64,000 bases of DNA, from contig NZ_CP159825.1 in assembly GCF_047729555.1 (NCBI RefSeq), forward strand, positions 1,374,345 through 1,438,344, given 5' to 3'. The notes beneath the pieces are model-generated. The model was not told the DNA's origin and made no database searches. It saw only the letters and a program-made list of their open reading frames with translations. Made by a program: the position numbers and the translations under genes. Positions 8,855 to 17,347 of the stretch are shown here, in pieces (position 1 is the first letter of the stretch; every line of letters starts with the position of its first letter). Origin of the DNA: Porticoccus sp905181945 (GTDB taxonomy: Bacteria; Pseudomonadota; Gammaproteobacteria; Pseudomonadales; Porticoccaceae).

Positions 8855-9970
8855 TTATGCTGCAACCTGATAATACGCCCATTTAAGCCAAGGCATAAGT
8901 GTCTCAAGATCTGAAGACTCTATAGTAGCTCCACCCCAAATACGCAATCCAGCCGGTGCGTCACGGTAAGCGCCTATATCGTAAGCAACTCCTTCCTGCT
9001 CTAGTAATTTTACCACCTGTTTTACTTTGTCAGCCTCTAAATCAAGGGTCAAGCAAATACTAGTATTTGATAAAGTTTCAGGCTCTTCGGCTAAAAAATT
9101 AATCCAGTCATTATGTGCAACAAATTGCTTAATAACACTAAGATTTTTTTCTGACCTAGCAATAGATGCTCGAACACCCCCTATAGATTTAATCCAACTA
9201 AGGGCATCGAGGTAATCTGCCACACACAACATTGAAGGGGTGTTGATGGTTTCTCCTCTGAAAATACCATCAATTAGCTTGCCGCCCTTAGTAAGTCTAA
9301 AAATTTTAGGCATAGGCCAAGGAGGGGTGTAGCTCTCCAGCCTTTGGACAGCACGAGGACTCAGTATAAGCATGCCGTGAGCTCCCTCACCACCTAAAAC
9401 TTTTTGCCAGCTGTAGGTAACAACATCAAGTTTTTCCCATGGGAGGCTCATAGCAAAAACAGCTGATGTTGCATCACAAATAGTTAGCCCAGTTCTATCG
9501 GATGCAATCCAGTCGGCCTGTGGAACCTTTACTCCAGAGGTGGTGCCATTCCAAGTGAAAACTATATCATGATCAGCATTAGCCTGAGAAAGATCAGGAA
9601 GTCGCCCATAATCAGCGCCAAAATTATTAACATTTTCAAGTTTTAATTGTTTAATTATATCTGTAACCCAGCCTTGACCAAACGACTCCCATGAGAAAAC
9701 ATCGACGTCTTTGGCGCCAAGTAAAGACCACATTGCCATTTCAAAGGCGCCAGTATCTGAAGCTGGGACAACGCCAACGAGATAACCTTCAGGAAGCCCT
9801 AAAATCTCTGCTGTCTCAAGACAGGCTCGACTCAGAGCAGACTTGCCCACTACGGCTCGGTGAGAGCGGCCGAGCGACGAAAGATCTAAATTATTTACAT
9901 CATAGCCAGGTCTTTTACTGCAAGGGCCAGAAGAAAAGTTAGGATTGGCTGGTTTTTTTGTCGGTTTCAT
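8855..9970 (-). CDS. serC: Phosphoserine aminotransferase, alphaproteobacterial/archaeal-type SerC
   Basis: PLP-dependent transamination of 3-phosphohydroxypyruvate to phosphoserine. The 371-residue sequence opens with PANPNFSSGPCSKRPGY and contains SSLGRSHRAVVGKS, which is the type found in alphaproteobacteria and Methanosarcina rather than the NFSAGPAALP type of most gammaproteobacteria. The PLP lysine is in YSWQKVLGGEG (about 190). It heads the leftward serC-serA-pdxH operon. SerC-family enzymes can also act in the DXP-dependent B6 route; whether this type does is not visible. Confidence 0.9.
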   Translation of the reverse strand: MKPTKKPANPNFSSGPCSKRPGYDVNNLDLSSLGRSHRAVVGKSALSRACLETAEILGLPEGYLVGVVPASDTGAFEMAMWSLLGAKDVDVFSWESFGQGWVTDIIKQLKLENVNNFGADYGRLPDLSQANADHDIVFTWNGTTSGVKVPQADWIASDRTGLTICDATSAVFAMSLPWEKLDVVTYSWQKVLGGEGAHGMLILSPRAVQRLESYTPPWPMPKIFRLTKGGKLIDGIFRGETINTPSMLCVADYLDALSWIKSIGGVRASIARSEKNLSVIKQFVAHNDWINFLAEEPETLSNTSICLTLDLEADKVKQVVKLLEQEGVAYDIGAYRDAPAGLRIWGGATIESSDLETLMPWLKWAYYQVAA

Positions 9971-10065
9971 ATTTTATTGCCTAAGAATACGAGAAGTTTA
10001 AATATTTTTACAATGATAACACTAGGGGCATTCAGCTATCATCTCAAACTAGGCTGCTGGCATGC

Positions 10066-10710
10066 TTAATTATTTAATTCAGACCGCTCTTTATCAATTA
10101 AAAAAGTAGCGACTTTTAACATTTCTCTGGGGCTTCCTGCAGTGCGGCCCGAAATACGATATTTTCCGTTAACCACAATTTCTGGGGTGCCTCTTAGGCG
10201 ATATTGTGCTTGCTTCTTCTCTGCGAAATCTACAGCCATTTCTATAGTTCCTGAATTAAATATCTTGGAAAACTTCTCCGCAGTGACACCGTGGGCTAAA
10301 AAGAGGCTGGCTATTTCAGATTCATTTTGTAATTTTTCTTTTTCTAAATTCATGGCATCAAAAATAACATCATGCATCACATCAAAAATTTTCAAGGCCT
10401 GCGCTGTATAATAGGCTTTAGCATGCAGGCGCATCTCGGTCTGCCAAACCGCAGGAATGCCAACAAAATAAATATCTTCTAATTGAGCTTTTTGCCATGA
10501 CTCTAGTATTGGTTTAAAACTATAACAGTGCCCGCACCCGTACCAAAATAAGTCTACCACTTCTATTTTTGAAGAGTCCCGAGTTAACACCGGCTCCGGT
10601 AAAATTTCATATTGAACACCAGCCTGATAAGGGTCTTCAGATGCTTGGCATAACAATGCAGCCGGGAATATCAAAGCAAGCAAGAAATTAGCTAGCACGC
10701 GAGCCATCAA
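10066..10710 (-). CDS. dsbA: Thiol:disulfide interchange protein DsbA
   Basis: Periplasmic oxidant that introduces disulfides. A signal peptide covers about residues 1-23 (NFLLALIFPAALLCQASE). The active site is C59-G-H-C62 in FWYGCGHCYSF, inside a thioredoxin fold with the helical insert, and the cis-Pro loop is RGTPEIVVNG. Length 214 is usual. The gene follows cytochrome c4 with 19 bases between, the order known from Pseudomonas (polA, engB, cc4, dsbA). A two-codon start ambiguity (tandem ATGs) exists. Confidence 0.94.
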   Translation of the reverse strand: MMARVLANFLLALIFPAALLCQASEDPYQAGVQYEILPEPVLTRDSSKIEVVDLFWYGCGHCYSFKPILESWQKAQLEDIYFVGIPAVWQTEMRLHAKAYYTAQALKIFDVMHDVIFDAMNLEKEKLQNESEIASLFLAHGVTAEKFSKIFNSGTIEMAVDFAEKKQAQYRLRGTPEIVVNGKYRISGRTAGSPREMLKVATFLIDKERSELNN

Positions 10711-10729
10711 TTTGTACCTCTATGGTCAA

Positions 10730-11368
10730 TCATTTTAATCCAGCAATAAAATTGGCAACTGCATCAATTTCAACATCACTCATATGCTCGGCTACACCAC
10801 GCATAATTTTTGAGTCTCCATCATTAATTCTAGCATCTTTATTCTGAGGATCGTGGGCGCCAGTACGCCAAGCTCTTAATTGCTTAGCCGTATACTGGGC
10901 ATGCTGTCCGCCCAGCAATGGGTATCCGGCAGGACTATTACCCTGTCCAGCAGGAGAGTGGCATCCTGTACAAGCAGCAACACCAGTTTCAATATTGCCT
11001 CCTCGGTATATAGCCTCGCCTTTATCAAGATTATCTTCTTTAGCTCCAGATATCTGAATATTTTGCGAAGCATAGTAAGCAGCTATATCAGCTAAGTCCT
11101 GATCTGAAAAGGAGTCTAATATTCCAGTCATCGAGGCTATGTTGCGTCGGCCTGACTTAACATCTTTTAATTGTTTAGTAAGGTACTTTTCACCTTGCCC
11201 GGCCAATTTTGGAAAAGAAGCCACTGCGCTGTTACCATCAGAGCCATGGCAACCAGAACACATGGCTGTTTTTGGTTTACCCAAATCTGCATCACCAGCC
11301 GCAAAGCTCAAGGAGCAAGCTATCATGCAACCAAAAACCACAGAAAAATTTAAAATCATTTTTTTCAT
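10730..11368 (-). CDS. Cytochrome c4 (diheme)
   Basis: A 212-residue periplasmic diheme cytochrome that passes electrons to terminal oxidases. After a signal peptide (residues 1-23, ending SLSFAAG) two class I domains follow, with heme motifs CSGCH (C37, C40, H41) and CTGCH (near residue 135); Met ligands are supplied downstream of each. The gene is leftward and divergent from engB, with dsbA behind it. It is a plausible donor to the aa3 oxidase encoded at 22.7-27 kb. Confidence 0.93.
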   Translation of the reverse strand: MKKMILNFSVVFGCMIACSLSFAAGDADLGKPKTAMCSGCHGSDGNSAVASFPKLAGQGEKYLTKQLKDVKSGRRNIASMTGILDSFSDQDLADIAAYYASQNIQISGAKEDNLDKGEAIYRGGNIETGVAACTGCHSPAGQGNSPAGYPLLGGQHAQYTAKQLRAWRTGAHDPQNKDARINDGDSKIMRGVAEHMSDVEIDAVANFIAGLK

Positions 11369-11493
11369 TAGTTAATCCGCTCTCTGTATTCCGCTACAAT
11401 GTATAATTAATGTTGTCTTCGTAAAAACTAAGGCATTATATACCAACTCTTCTTGGATCTTAATAGTGAAATCAAGATACCTGCAGGTCGCCT

Positions 11494-12099
11494 ATGACTA
11501 ACAACCTTTTATTCAATAAAGCTGAGTTTTTGCTTAGTGCGCCCTCTATCAAGCAGGCTCCAGACGATACAGGAAAAGAGGTCGCTTTTGCAGGACGATC
11601 AAACGCTGGGAAATCAAGCGCCATTAACACTCTAACAAACAACAAAAAATTAGCTCGCACCAGCAAAACTCCGGGTCGAACACAGCTACTCAATTTCTTT
11701 TCCTTAAGCGAAGACTGTCGTTTAGTGGATCTACCAGGCTATGGATTTGCTAAAGTTCCCAAAGCAATAAAACAAGCATGGGACCGTAATCTTGCTGTCT
11801 ATCTCCAAGAAAGACAATCCCTTAAAGGCTTGGTGATGTTAATGGATATTCGCCACCCACTTCAGCCATACGACTGGCAGATGGTTCGATGGGCTTCAGC
11901 ATCCAGCATGCCAATACATCTATTATTAACAAAATCAGACAAATTAAAAACAGGGCCCGCCAAAAGTACCCTACTAAAAGTAAAGCAAGAGCTCGCGAAA
12001 GAGAGCTTGGTAGATAATCTCTCTTTGCAGACTTTTTCGTCTCTCAAAAAAGAGGGTCTTAGTGAACTCAACGAGCGACTAGGGGTATGGCTAGCATAA
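11494..12099 (+). CDS. engB: Ribosome biogenesis GTPase EngB (YihA/YsxC)
   Basis: A 201-residue TRAFAC GTPase needed for large-subunit assembly. Motifs: G1 GRSNAGKSS (about 32-40), G2/G3 region with KTPGRTQLLNF and DLPGYGFAK, and G4 TKSD. The gene converges on polA, with a 170-base gap that carries a candidate small RNA on the other strand. The start is ATG at 11494. Confidence 0.96.
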   Translation: MTNNLLFNKAEFLLSAPSIKQAPDDTGKEVAFAGRSNAGKSSAINTLTNNKKLARTSKTPGRTQLLNFFSLSEDCRLVDLPGYGFAKVPKAIKQAWDRNLAVYLQERQSLKGLVMLMDIRHPLQPYDWQMVRWASASSMPIHLLLTKSDKLKTGPAKSTLLKVKQELAKESLVDNLSLQTFSSLKKEGLSELNERLGVWLA

Positions 12100-12110
12100 T
12101 TTTATGGCAT

Positions 12111-12142
12111 AAAAAAACCCAATCATCGGCAGTGACTGGGTT
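12111..12142 (-). terminator. Terminator of the candidate small RNA / polA
   Basis: Leftward reading gives AACCCAGTCA, a 7-base loop, TGATTGGGTT (one G-U pair) and then a run of seven or more T. This is a canonical intrinsic terminator and would also stop polA read-through. Confidence 0.85.
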
Positions 12143-12194
12143 ACGCTGTGAGAAGAAGTCTTTCTTGGGGGAAAGCAGAAGTATCTATTGCGTA
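12111..12194 (-). ncRNA. Candidate small RNA at the Spot 42/ErsA position (between polA and engB)
   Basis: Downstream of polA on the same strand there is a self-contained unit. A sigma70-like promoter has TTGCGG (12225-12230) and TATCTA (12201-12206) with an 18-base spacer, giving a predicted start near 12194. The transcript would carry a 5-base stem (CTTTC/GAAAG, 12160-12175) presenting a C-rich CCCCAA loop, and end in a strong terminator. E. coli spf (Spot 42) and Pseudomonas ErsA occupy this same place and orientation. I infer homology of position and not of sequence; the roughly 84-base length is an estimate. Confidence 0.55.
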
Positions 12195-12200
12195 CTTAAT

Positions 12201-12230
12201 TAGATACCTTTAAGCGTTAAAGTTCCGCAA
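12201..12230 (-). promoter_or_regulatory. Predicted promoter of the polA-engB intergenic small RNA
   Basis: TTGCGG and TATCTA hexamers are separated by 18 bases in an otherwise AT-rich intergenic stretch. The -10 lies in a 7-base perfect inverted repeat (TAGATAC at 12201-12207, GTATCTA at 12181-12187) that could be an operator or a 5' stem. Prediction by eye only. Confidence 0.4.
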
Positions 12231-12269
12231 AAAATAAATTATTTTAAAAATATCATCATTTAAGTTTTA

Positions 12270-14996
12270 TTAATGCGCCTCATCCCAGTTGTCTCCTTTG
12301 CCCAAATCAACCAATAGCGGAACACTTAGGTCTGCAACAGCTGACATACGATTTCTCAGCCCATCAGTTATCATATCAACTTCGGACTCCGGAACTTCTA
12401 AAACAAGCTCATCATGCACCTGCATAATCATTTTAGATCTTAATCCAGCAGCAGCCAACCAAAAATCTACATCTATCATCGCCAGTTTTATAATATCTGC
12501 AGCCGTACCTTGCATAGGGGCGTTTATTGCTGTCCGTTCTGCTGCCTGTCTTCTCATTCCATTACTCGAGTTAATTTCTGGCAAATACAGCCGACGGCCA
12601 AACAAGGTTTCCACGAAACCTTTTTCAGCAGCAGCTCTACGAGTGTTGTCCATATACTCCTTGACACTCGGGTAGCGAGAAAAATACTTATCTATATATT
12701 CTTGGGCCTGATGTCGACCAATATGCAGTTGTCGCCCCAAACCAAAAGCTGACATGCCATATATTAAGCCAAAATTTATAGCTTTTGCGCTTCGTCGTTG
12801 GTCTGTGGTCACTTTGTCCAAAGCTACGCCAAATACTTCAGCAGCTGTTGCTTGGTGGACATCTAGTCCTTGCAAAAATGCATCAGTTAAACCTTTATCT
12901 CCAGACAAATGAGCCATTATTCGAAGCTCTATTTGAGAGTAATCTGCAGCTAATATTTGAGAGCCTGCGGGTGCAATGAATGCCTGACGAATTCTTCTTC
13001 CTTCTGCTGTCCGTATGGGGATATTTTGCAAATTGGGGTCTGATGATGACAGCCTACCCGTCGCAGTGACAGCCTGATGATAAGAGGTATGAATACGTCC
13101 AGTAACAGGGCTGATCATTTTTGGTAGCTTGTCCGCATAAGTGGACTTTAGTTTAGATAAGGTTCGATGTTCTAATAATATTTTTGGCAATGGATAATCT
13201 AGCGCTAGTTCCGTCAGCACCTCTTCCTTTGTAGATGGGGCGCCCTTCGCAGTCTTCTTTAAAATCGGAATATTAAGTTTTTCAAACAGAACTTCGCCCA
13301 ACTGCTTTGGGGATGCCAAATTAAATTTTTCTCCCGCTAGTTGATATGCCTCTTCCTCTATTTCTTCAAGCCTAATCCCCAGTTCTTGGCTCTGATCATT
13401 GAGCAACTTGGCATCCACCAATGCTCCATTTCTTTCCATACGAGAAAGTACTGGTATCAAAGGGACTTCGATTGCGTTAAACACATGCAATAGGCCTTCT
13501 TGCTTTTTCAACACGGGGAAAATAGCTTGATGTAGGCGCAAGGTAACATCTGCATCCTCTGCGGCATAAGGTGCCGCAGTTTCGATCGGCACCTGATTAA
13601 AGGTCAATTGACCTGCACCTTTGCCCACAATGTCTTCGAAGTGAATCGTCGTTTCTTCCAAATATTTTAAAGCCAGACTATCCATGTCATGGCGGCTTCC
13701 TATCGAGTTGATCGTATAAGACTCAAGCATGGTGTCGAACTTAATTCCCGACAAAGTAATCCCATAATTACCAAGAACATTCATGTCATATTTGAGATTT
13801 TGGCCTACCTTGAAGGCGGAGGGATTCTCTAAAAGAGGCTTAATTTTTTGTAAAACTTGCTCTCGGTTCAGCTGCTCCGGAGCACCCAAGTAATCATGGG
13901 CCAAAGGAATATAAGCAGCCTCATAAGGCGCCACAGAAAACGATAGGCCAACAATTTTGGCCTGCATATAATCTAAACTTGTTGTTTCCGTATCAAAAGA
14001 AAAATATTCTGCTAGCTTTATTTTTTCTAACCAGCTATCCAGCTGGTCTTCCGAATAAATAATCTGGTAATTTTTTTCTTTAGGCTCAATAAGGGCTGTC
14101 GGGGTACCAAGCTGTTCCTTATTAATTGCTAATTCGTTAGCCCATGTTTTGAGCTCTAGTTTCTTGAACCAAAAAAGAAGTTTATCGTTGTCTGGCTCAA
14201 CATTGACCAAGTCATCCAGTGTTTGCTCTAACTGGACATTTATTTTTATAGTTGCCAGCTTATATGAGAGATCTGCTAATTCTTTATGCTCTAGCATCTT
14301 GTCTGGTATATTTTTTGCGCCGCGAAATTCTAGGTCCGCTATTTTTTTAACATCCTTATAAATATCAGCAAACCCGCCAATACCTTGTAATATCGCTAAT
14401 GCTGTTTTTTCACCCACACCAGGGACCCCTGGTATGTTGTCTGACTTATCGCCCACAAGCGCTAGGTAATCAATAATTAATTCTGGAGGGATTCCAAACT
14501 TATCAACTACGCCCTGTCTATCCATGTGCGTGTTGGTCATAGTGTTGATCAGGCTGACGTATGGTCCGACTAGCTGGGCCATATCTTTGTCGCCGGTAGA
14601 AATCACCACATTGCGTTGTTGAGAAGCTGCCTCTACCGCCAGTGTACCTATAACATCATCTGCTTCAACACCATCAATAATTAGCATAGGCAGACCCATA
14701 GCTTCTATGATTTTATGAATGGGTTCAATTTGAAGGCGTAGATCGTCTGGCATAGACGGCCTGTGCGACTTATATTCTACATAGAGATCATCTCTGAAAG
14801 TTTTTCCTTTGGCATCAAAAATCACGACGATTGGACTATCCGGAAAATCTTTCATCATCCGACGCATCATTGCAATCACACCCTTGACTGCACCAGTAGG
14901 ATGCCCCGAAGATGTTACTAACGGCGGTAACGCATGAAATGCTCGATAAAGATAAGAAGATCCGTCCACCAGAATTAGTGGTGCTTTATTTTTCAT
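12270..14996 (-). CDS. polA: DNA polymerase I
   Basis: A 908-residue three-domain polymerase for gap filling and Okazaki fragment maturation. The N-terminal 5'-3' exonuclease (about 1-290) has VDGSSYLYRAFHA and the acidic cluster GVEADDVIG. The 3'-5' exonuclease domain keeps its Exo I motif (FDTETTSLD, near residue 335), so proofreading should be active. Polymerase motifs A (DYSQIELR), B (RRSAKAINFGLIYG) and C (QVHDELVLEVP) are intact. Start ATG at 14996 fits the family N terminus. Confidence 0.98.
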   Translation of the reverse strand: MKNKAPLILVDGSSYLYRAFHALPPLVTSSGHPTGAVKGVIAMMRRMMKDFPDSPIVVIFDAKGKTFRDDLYVEYKSHRPSMPDDLRLQIEPIHKIIEAMGLPMLIIDGVEADDVIGTLAVEAASQQRNVVISTGDKDMAQLVGPYVSLINTMTNTHMDRQGVVDKFGIPPELIIDYLALVGDKSDNIPGVPGVGEKTALAILQGIGGFADIYKDVKKIADLEFRGAKNIPDKMLEHKELADLSYKLATIKINVQLEQTLDDLVNVEPDNDKLLFWFKKLELKTWANELAINKEQLGTPTALIEPKEKNYQIIYSEDQLDSWLEKIKLAEYFSFDTETTSLDYMQAKIVGLSFSVAPYEAAYIPLAHDYLGAPEQLNREQVLQKIKPLLENPSAFKVGQNLKYDMNVLGNYGITLSGIKFDTMLESYTINSIGSRHDMDSLALKYLEETTIHFEDIVGKGAGQLTFNQVPIETAAPYAAEDADVTLRLHQAIFPVLKKQEGLLHVFNAIEVPLIPVLSRMERNGALVDAKLLNDQSQELGIRLEEIEEEAYQLAGEKFNLASPKQLGEVLFEKLNIPILKKTAKGAPSTKEEVLTELALDYPLPKILLEHRTLSKLKSTYADKLPKMISPVTGRIHTSYHQAVTATGRLSSSDPNLQNIPIRTAEGRRIRQAFIAPAGSQILAADYSQIELRIMAHLSGDKGLTDAFLQGLDVHQATAAEVFGVALDKVTTDQRRSAKAINFGLIYGMSAFGLGRQLHIGRHQAQEYIDKYFSRYPSVKEYMDNTRRAAAEKGFVETLFGRRLYLPEINSSNGMRRQAAERTAINAPMQGTAADIIKLAMIDVDFWLAAAGLRSKMIMQVHDELVLEVPESEVDMITDGLRNRMSAVADLSVPLLVDLGKGDNWDEAH

Positions 14997-15027
14997 GCGC
15001 TGCTCGACTGTGTCTAAAAATTTTATT

Positions 15028-15954
15028 CTACTCTAAACATGTTAGAACTGTTGCAGAAAAATCGTTGAAAAATTCTATATAGCTACCTTGCCCTAAAGAA
15101 ACGTTACGACCCATTGCGTCTAATCCTCTAGAGTTTAATTCGAATTTTTCAGCCAACTGATCTGCAATTTTATTATTTCTCTGAGGGTAGGTAAAAATAC
15201 AAGCAGCATTAACACTTAATGTCTCGAGTCTGGCTCTGTGTCGCGCAGTAATCGAGACGCCCTCCATTAAATCGATTATTCCTAGCTGGCGAAGCCCGTA
15301 ATGCTCTATAAAATGCCCATATCCGTCATGTTCAACTATAAAACCTCTTTCTTTAACTTGTCTAAATTTTTCTTTTAGCTCTCCATCCATAGTCTTAAGC
15401 AATACAGAGAATATCTCGACATTTTTTTTGAAAACAGCCTTATATTCAGGATATCGATGGCTCAAAATGCGCTTAAGCTCGTTTACTACCTGTAGGCTAT
15501 TTTCTGGATTTAACCATAAATGAGGATCCAAATTATATAGGTTGCTATCTTGTCCATCTATCACTAAAGAATGATGGTTTTTATAGTTATGTGTATCTTC
15601 TTGGTGCCCTAAAATGTTCGTTTCAGGCCACTGGATGTTTTTGAATGTCGTTAGCTGAATGACGTTGGCTGATGGATAGTTTTCAATTGCCTTAGACAGA
15701 TGGCTTTCAAGTCCTGGGCCGACCCAAACAAAGAAATCTGCACTTCTAATTGCTCTGATATCTGAAAACTTAAGCTTATAGTCGTGGGGGGAGACATTGC
15801 CTGAGAGCAGCACTTCTACAGGAATCTCATCGCCTACAACTGCTTTTATTAGCATGGCGACAGGTTTGATTGAAGTCATTATGGTGGGGCCTGCTGAAGC
15901 CGCCAAAGGAATATATATCAGGGTAAATAGAATAGTGCTAAAAAATTTAATCAT
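15028..15954 (-). CDS. znuA: Zinc ABC transporter, periplasmic binding protein ZnuA
   Basis: A 308-residue cluster A-I metal-binding protein that captures Zn(II) in the periplasm. A signal peptide covers about residues 1-21 (LFTLIYIPLAASAG). Metal ligands are expected at the His of SPHDYKL, the His in DPHLWLNP and VEHDGYGHF; a short His/Asp-rich loop (GHQEDTHNYKNHH) lies before the second, as in ZnuA proteins. It is divergent from zur-znuC-znuB across a 120-base region with two Zur-like dyads. Confidence 0.92.
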   Translation of the reverse strand: MIKFFSTILFTLIYIPLAASAGPTIMTSIKPVAMLIKAVVGDEIPVEVLLSGNVSPHDYKLKFSDIRAIRSADFFVWVGPGLESHLSKAIENYPSANVIQLTTFKNIQWPETNILGHQEDTHNYKNHHSLVIDGQDSNLYNLDPHLWLNPENSLQVVNELKRILSHRYPEYKAVFKKNVEIFSVLLKTMDGELKEKFRQVKERGFIVEHDGYGHFIEHYGLRQLGIIDLMEGVSITARHRARLETLSVNAACIFTYPQRNNKIADQLAEKFELNSRGLDAMGRNVSLGQGSYIEFFNDFSATVLTCLE

Positions 15955-15978
15955 CTTATTTTTTTACCAAAAAATTAA

Positions 15979-15997
15979 TTTGTTATAATATACTATT
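15979..15997. promoter_or_regulatory. Zur-box-like site 1 (znuA side)
   Basis: The sequence contains GTTATAATATACT (15982-15994); gammaproteobacterial Zur boxes centre on GTTATA-N-TATAAC, so the left half is perfect and the right half 4 of 6. It lies 25 bases upstream of znuA, consistent with repression by zinc-bound Zur. Confidence 0.6.
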
Positions 15998-16029
15998 ATT
16001 TTTTATAAACTGAAACTAATCTTATAAAA

Positions 16030-16046
16030 ATGATATAAGATAACAT
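16030..16046. promoter_or_regulatory. Zur-box-like site 2 (zur side)
   Basis: A dyad ATGATAT-AAG-ATAACAT (6 of 7 arm positions symmetrical) resembles the Zur/Fur-family operator and lies about 30 bases upstream of the zur start. It would autoregulate the zur-znuC-znuB operon. Spacing to site 1 is about four to five helical turns, so cooperative control of both promoters is possible. Confidence 0.55.
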
Positions 16047-16076
16047 CTTCTTTATATAATATTTAGGAATTCAAGC

Positions 16077-16577
16077 GTGCTAACATATTCTCGTCTTGCC
16101 TATCAACATCATGATCATCAGCGGTGTGTTGAAACTGCGTTAGAAAAGGCCAGAGTGTTATGCGAGGAGAGCCATATCAAGCTGACTCCTATTCGAGAAG
16201 CTGTACTTAAAACCATCTGGACCAGCCACCAACCATTGGGGGCTTATGATGTTGTAGACAACTTAGCTTTGAGTGTTCATACGGGTAAGCGCATCAAGGC
16301 TCCCACAGTATATCGCGCTATTGAATTTCTTCTTAATCTGGGACTTATTCATCGAATTGCTTCACTAAATGCTTATATTGGTCGCTCATTTCCTGAAAAA
16401 GATCATAATGATTTTTTTCTTATCTGTCGGATATGCCGTGCCACTGCGGAATGCAGCACTGAACAGATAGGTGATATTGTTTTACATGCAGCGGAGCGGG
16501 TTGGCTTTCAGGTAGAGCTATCAATAATTGAAGTAACTGGGCTTTGTCCAAGGTGTCAGCAGGAGAAAAAATCATGA
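16077..16577 (+). CDS. zur: Zinc uptake regulator Zur (Fur family)
   Basis: A 166-residue Fur-family repressor. The N-terminal winged helix includes LTPIREAVLKTIWTSHQPLGAYDVV; the structural zinc site uses the pairs CRICR and CPRCQ near the C terminus, and HNDFFLIC is the regulatory-site region. An N-terminal His-rich stretch (QHHDHQRC) is typical of this clade of Zur. Start GTG at 16077 with an AGGA upstream. The stop overlaps the znuC ATG (ATGA), giving translational coupling. Confidence 0.93.
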   Translation: MLTYSRLAYQHHDHQRCVETALEKARVLCEESHIKLTPIREAVLKTIWTSHQPLGAYDVVDNLALSVHTGKRIKAPTVYRAIEFLLNLGLIHRIASLNAYIGRSFPEKDHNDFFLICRICRATAECSTEQIGDIVLHAAERVGFQVELSIIEVTGLCPRCQQEKKS

Positions 16578-17347
16578 TTCCTCCCCTCATCAAGCTGAAT
16601 AGCATTAGCAAATATTTTAACGGCAACAAGGTTTTATCTTCAGTAGATCTAACTATCAACCAAGGACAAATTATTACTTTAATTGGCCCAAACGGGGCCG
16701 GCAAAACAACTCTGGTCAAGATTGTACTAGGTCTCATACATGCTGACGAGGGCGTAATTTCTCGTTCGCCTGACCTGCGCATAGGATATATGCCGCAAAA
16801 GCTCCATATTGATCCCACCATGCCAATCACTCTTGAGAGATTCTTAAATCTAACCGAAAAAAACAAGAAACTATGCGCTGATGTTTTAGATGAAGTGGGG
16901 GTCATTCAGCTCTTAAGCTGCCCCTTGTCATCCTTATCGGGCGGGGAGATGCAAAGAGCCCTCTTGGCACGGGCCATTCTTCACAAGCCAAATTTTTTAG
17001 TGCTCGATGAGCCTGTCCAGGGTGTTGATGTAGTGGGGCAAGAGGCTCTATACAAGCTCATTAGCGAACTACATGGCAGGCTGAATTGCGCGGTACTTAT
17101 GGTTTCTCATGATCTCCATCTGGTGATGTCCTCAACCAATGAAGTGATCTGCTTAAATCAACATGTCTGTTGCCATGGCCACCCTGATCAGGTTAGCAGA
17201 AATCCAGCATTTATTGAGATTTTTGGAACCAAAACGACCGCATACACAACATACACTCATCACCATGATCACCAGCATAGCCTACACGGGGAAGTAAAAA
17301 AATCCAAGGTGTCAGAAAAATATGTGCCTGGGCGCAGCCATGATTGA
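16574..17347 (+). CDS. znuC: Zinc ABC transporter, ATPase ZnuC
   Basis: A 257-residue ABC ATPase. Walker A GPNGAGKTT, signature LSGGEMQRA, Walker B FLVLDEP and the switch His in MVSHDLHLV are all present. The C-terminal tail is His-rich (HHHDHQHSLH), a likely zinc-sensing or zinc-binding extension. ATG at 16574 is chosen because it overlaps the zur stop and follows CAGGAG; a TTG ten codons earlier is in frame but unlikely. Confidence 0.94.
   Translation: MIPPLIKLNSISKYFNGNKVLSSVDLTINQGQIITLIGPNGAGKTTLVKIVLGLIHADEGVISRSPDLRIGYMPQKLHIDPTMPITLERFLNLTEKNKKLCADVLDEVGVIQLLSCPLSSLSGGEMQRALLARAILHKPNFLVLDEPVQGVDVVGQEALYKLISELHGRLNCAVLMVSHDLHLVMSSTNEVICLNQHVCCHGHPDQVSRNPAFIEIFGTKTTAYTTYTHHHDHQHSLHGEVKKSKVSEKYVPGRSHD

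Noticed and set aside
16420..16905. A 161-codon minus-strand frame across the zur-znuC junction
   Set aside because: Both genes on the other strand are clearly real and translationally coupled here.
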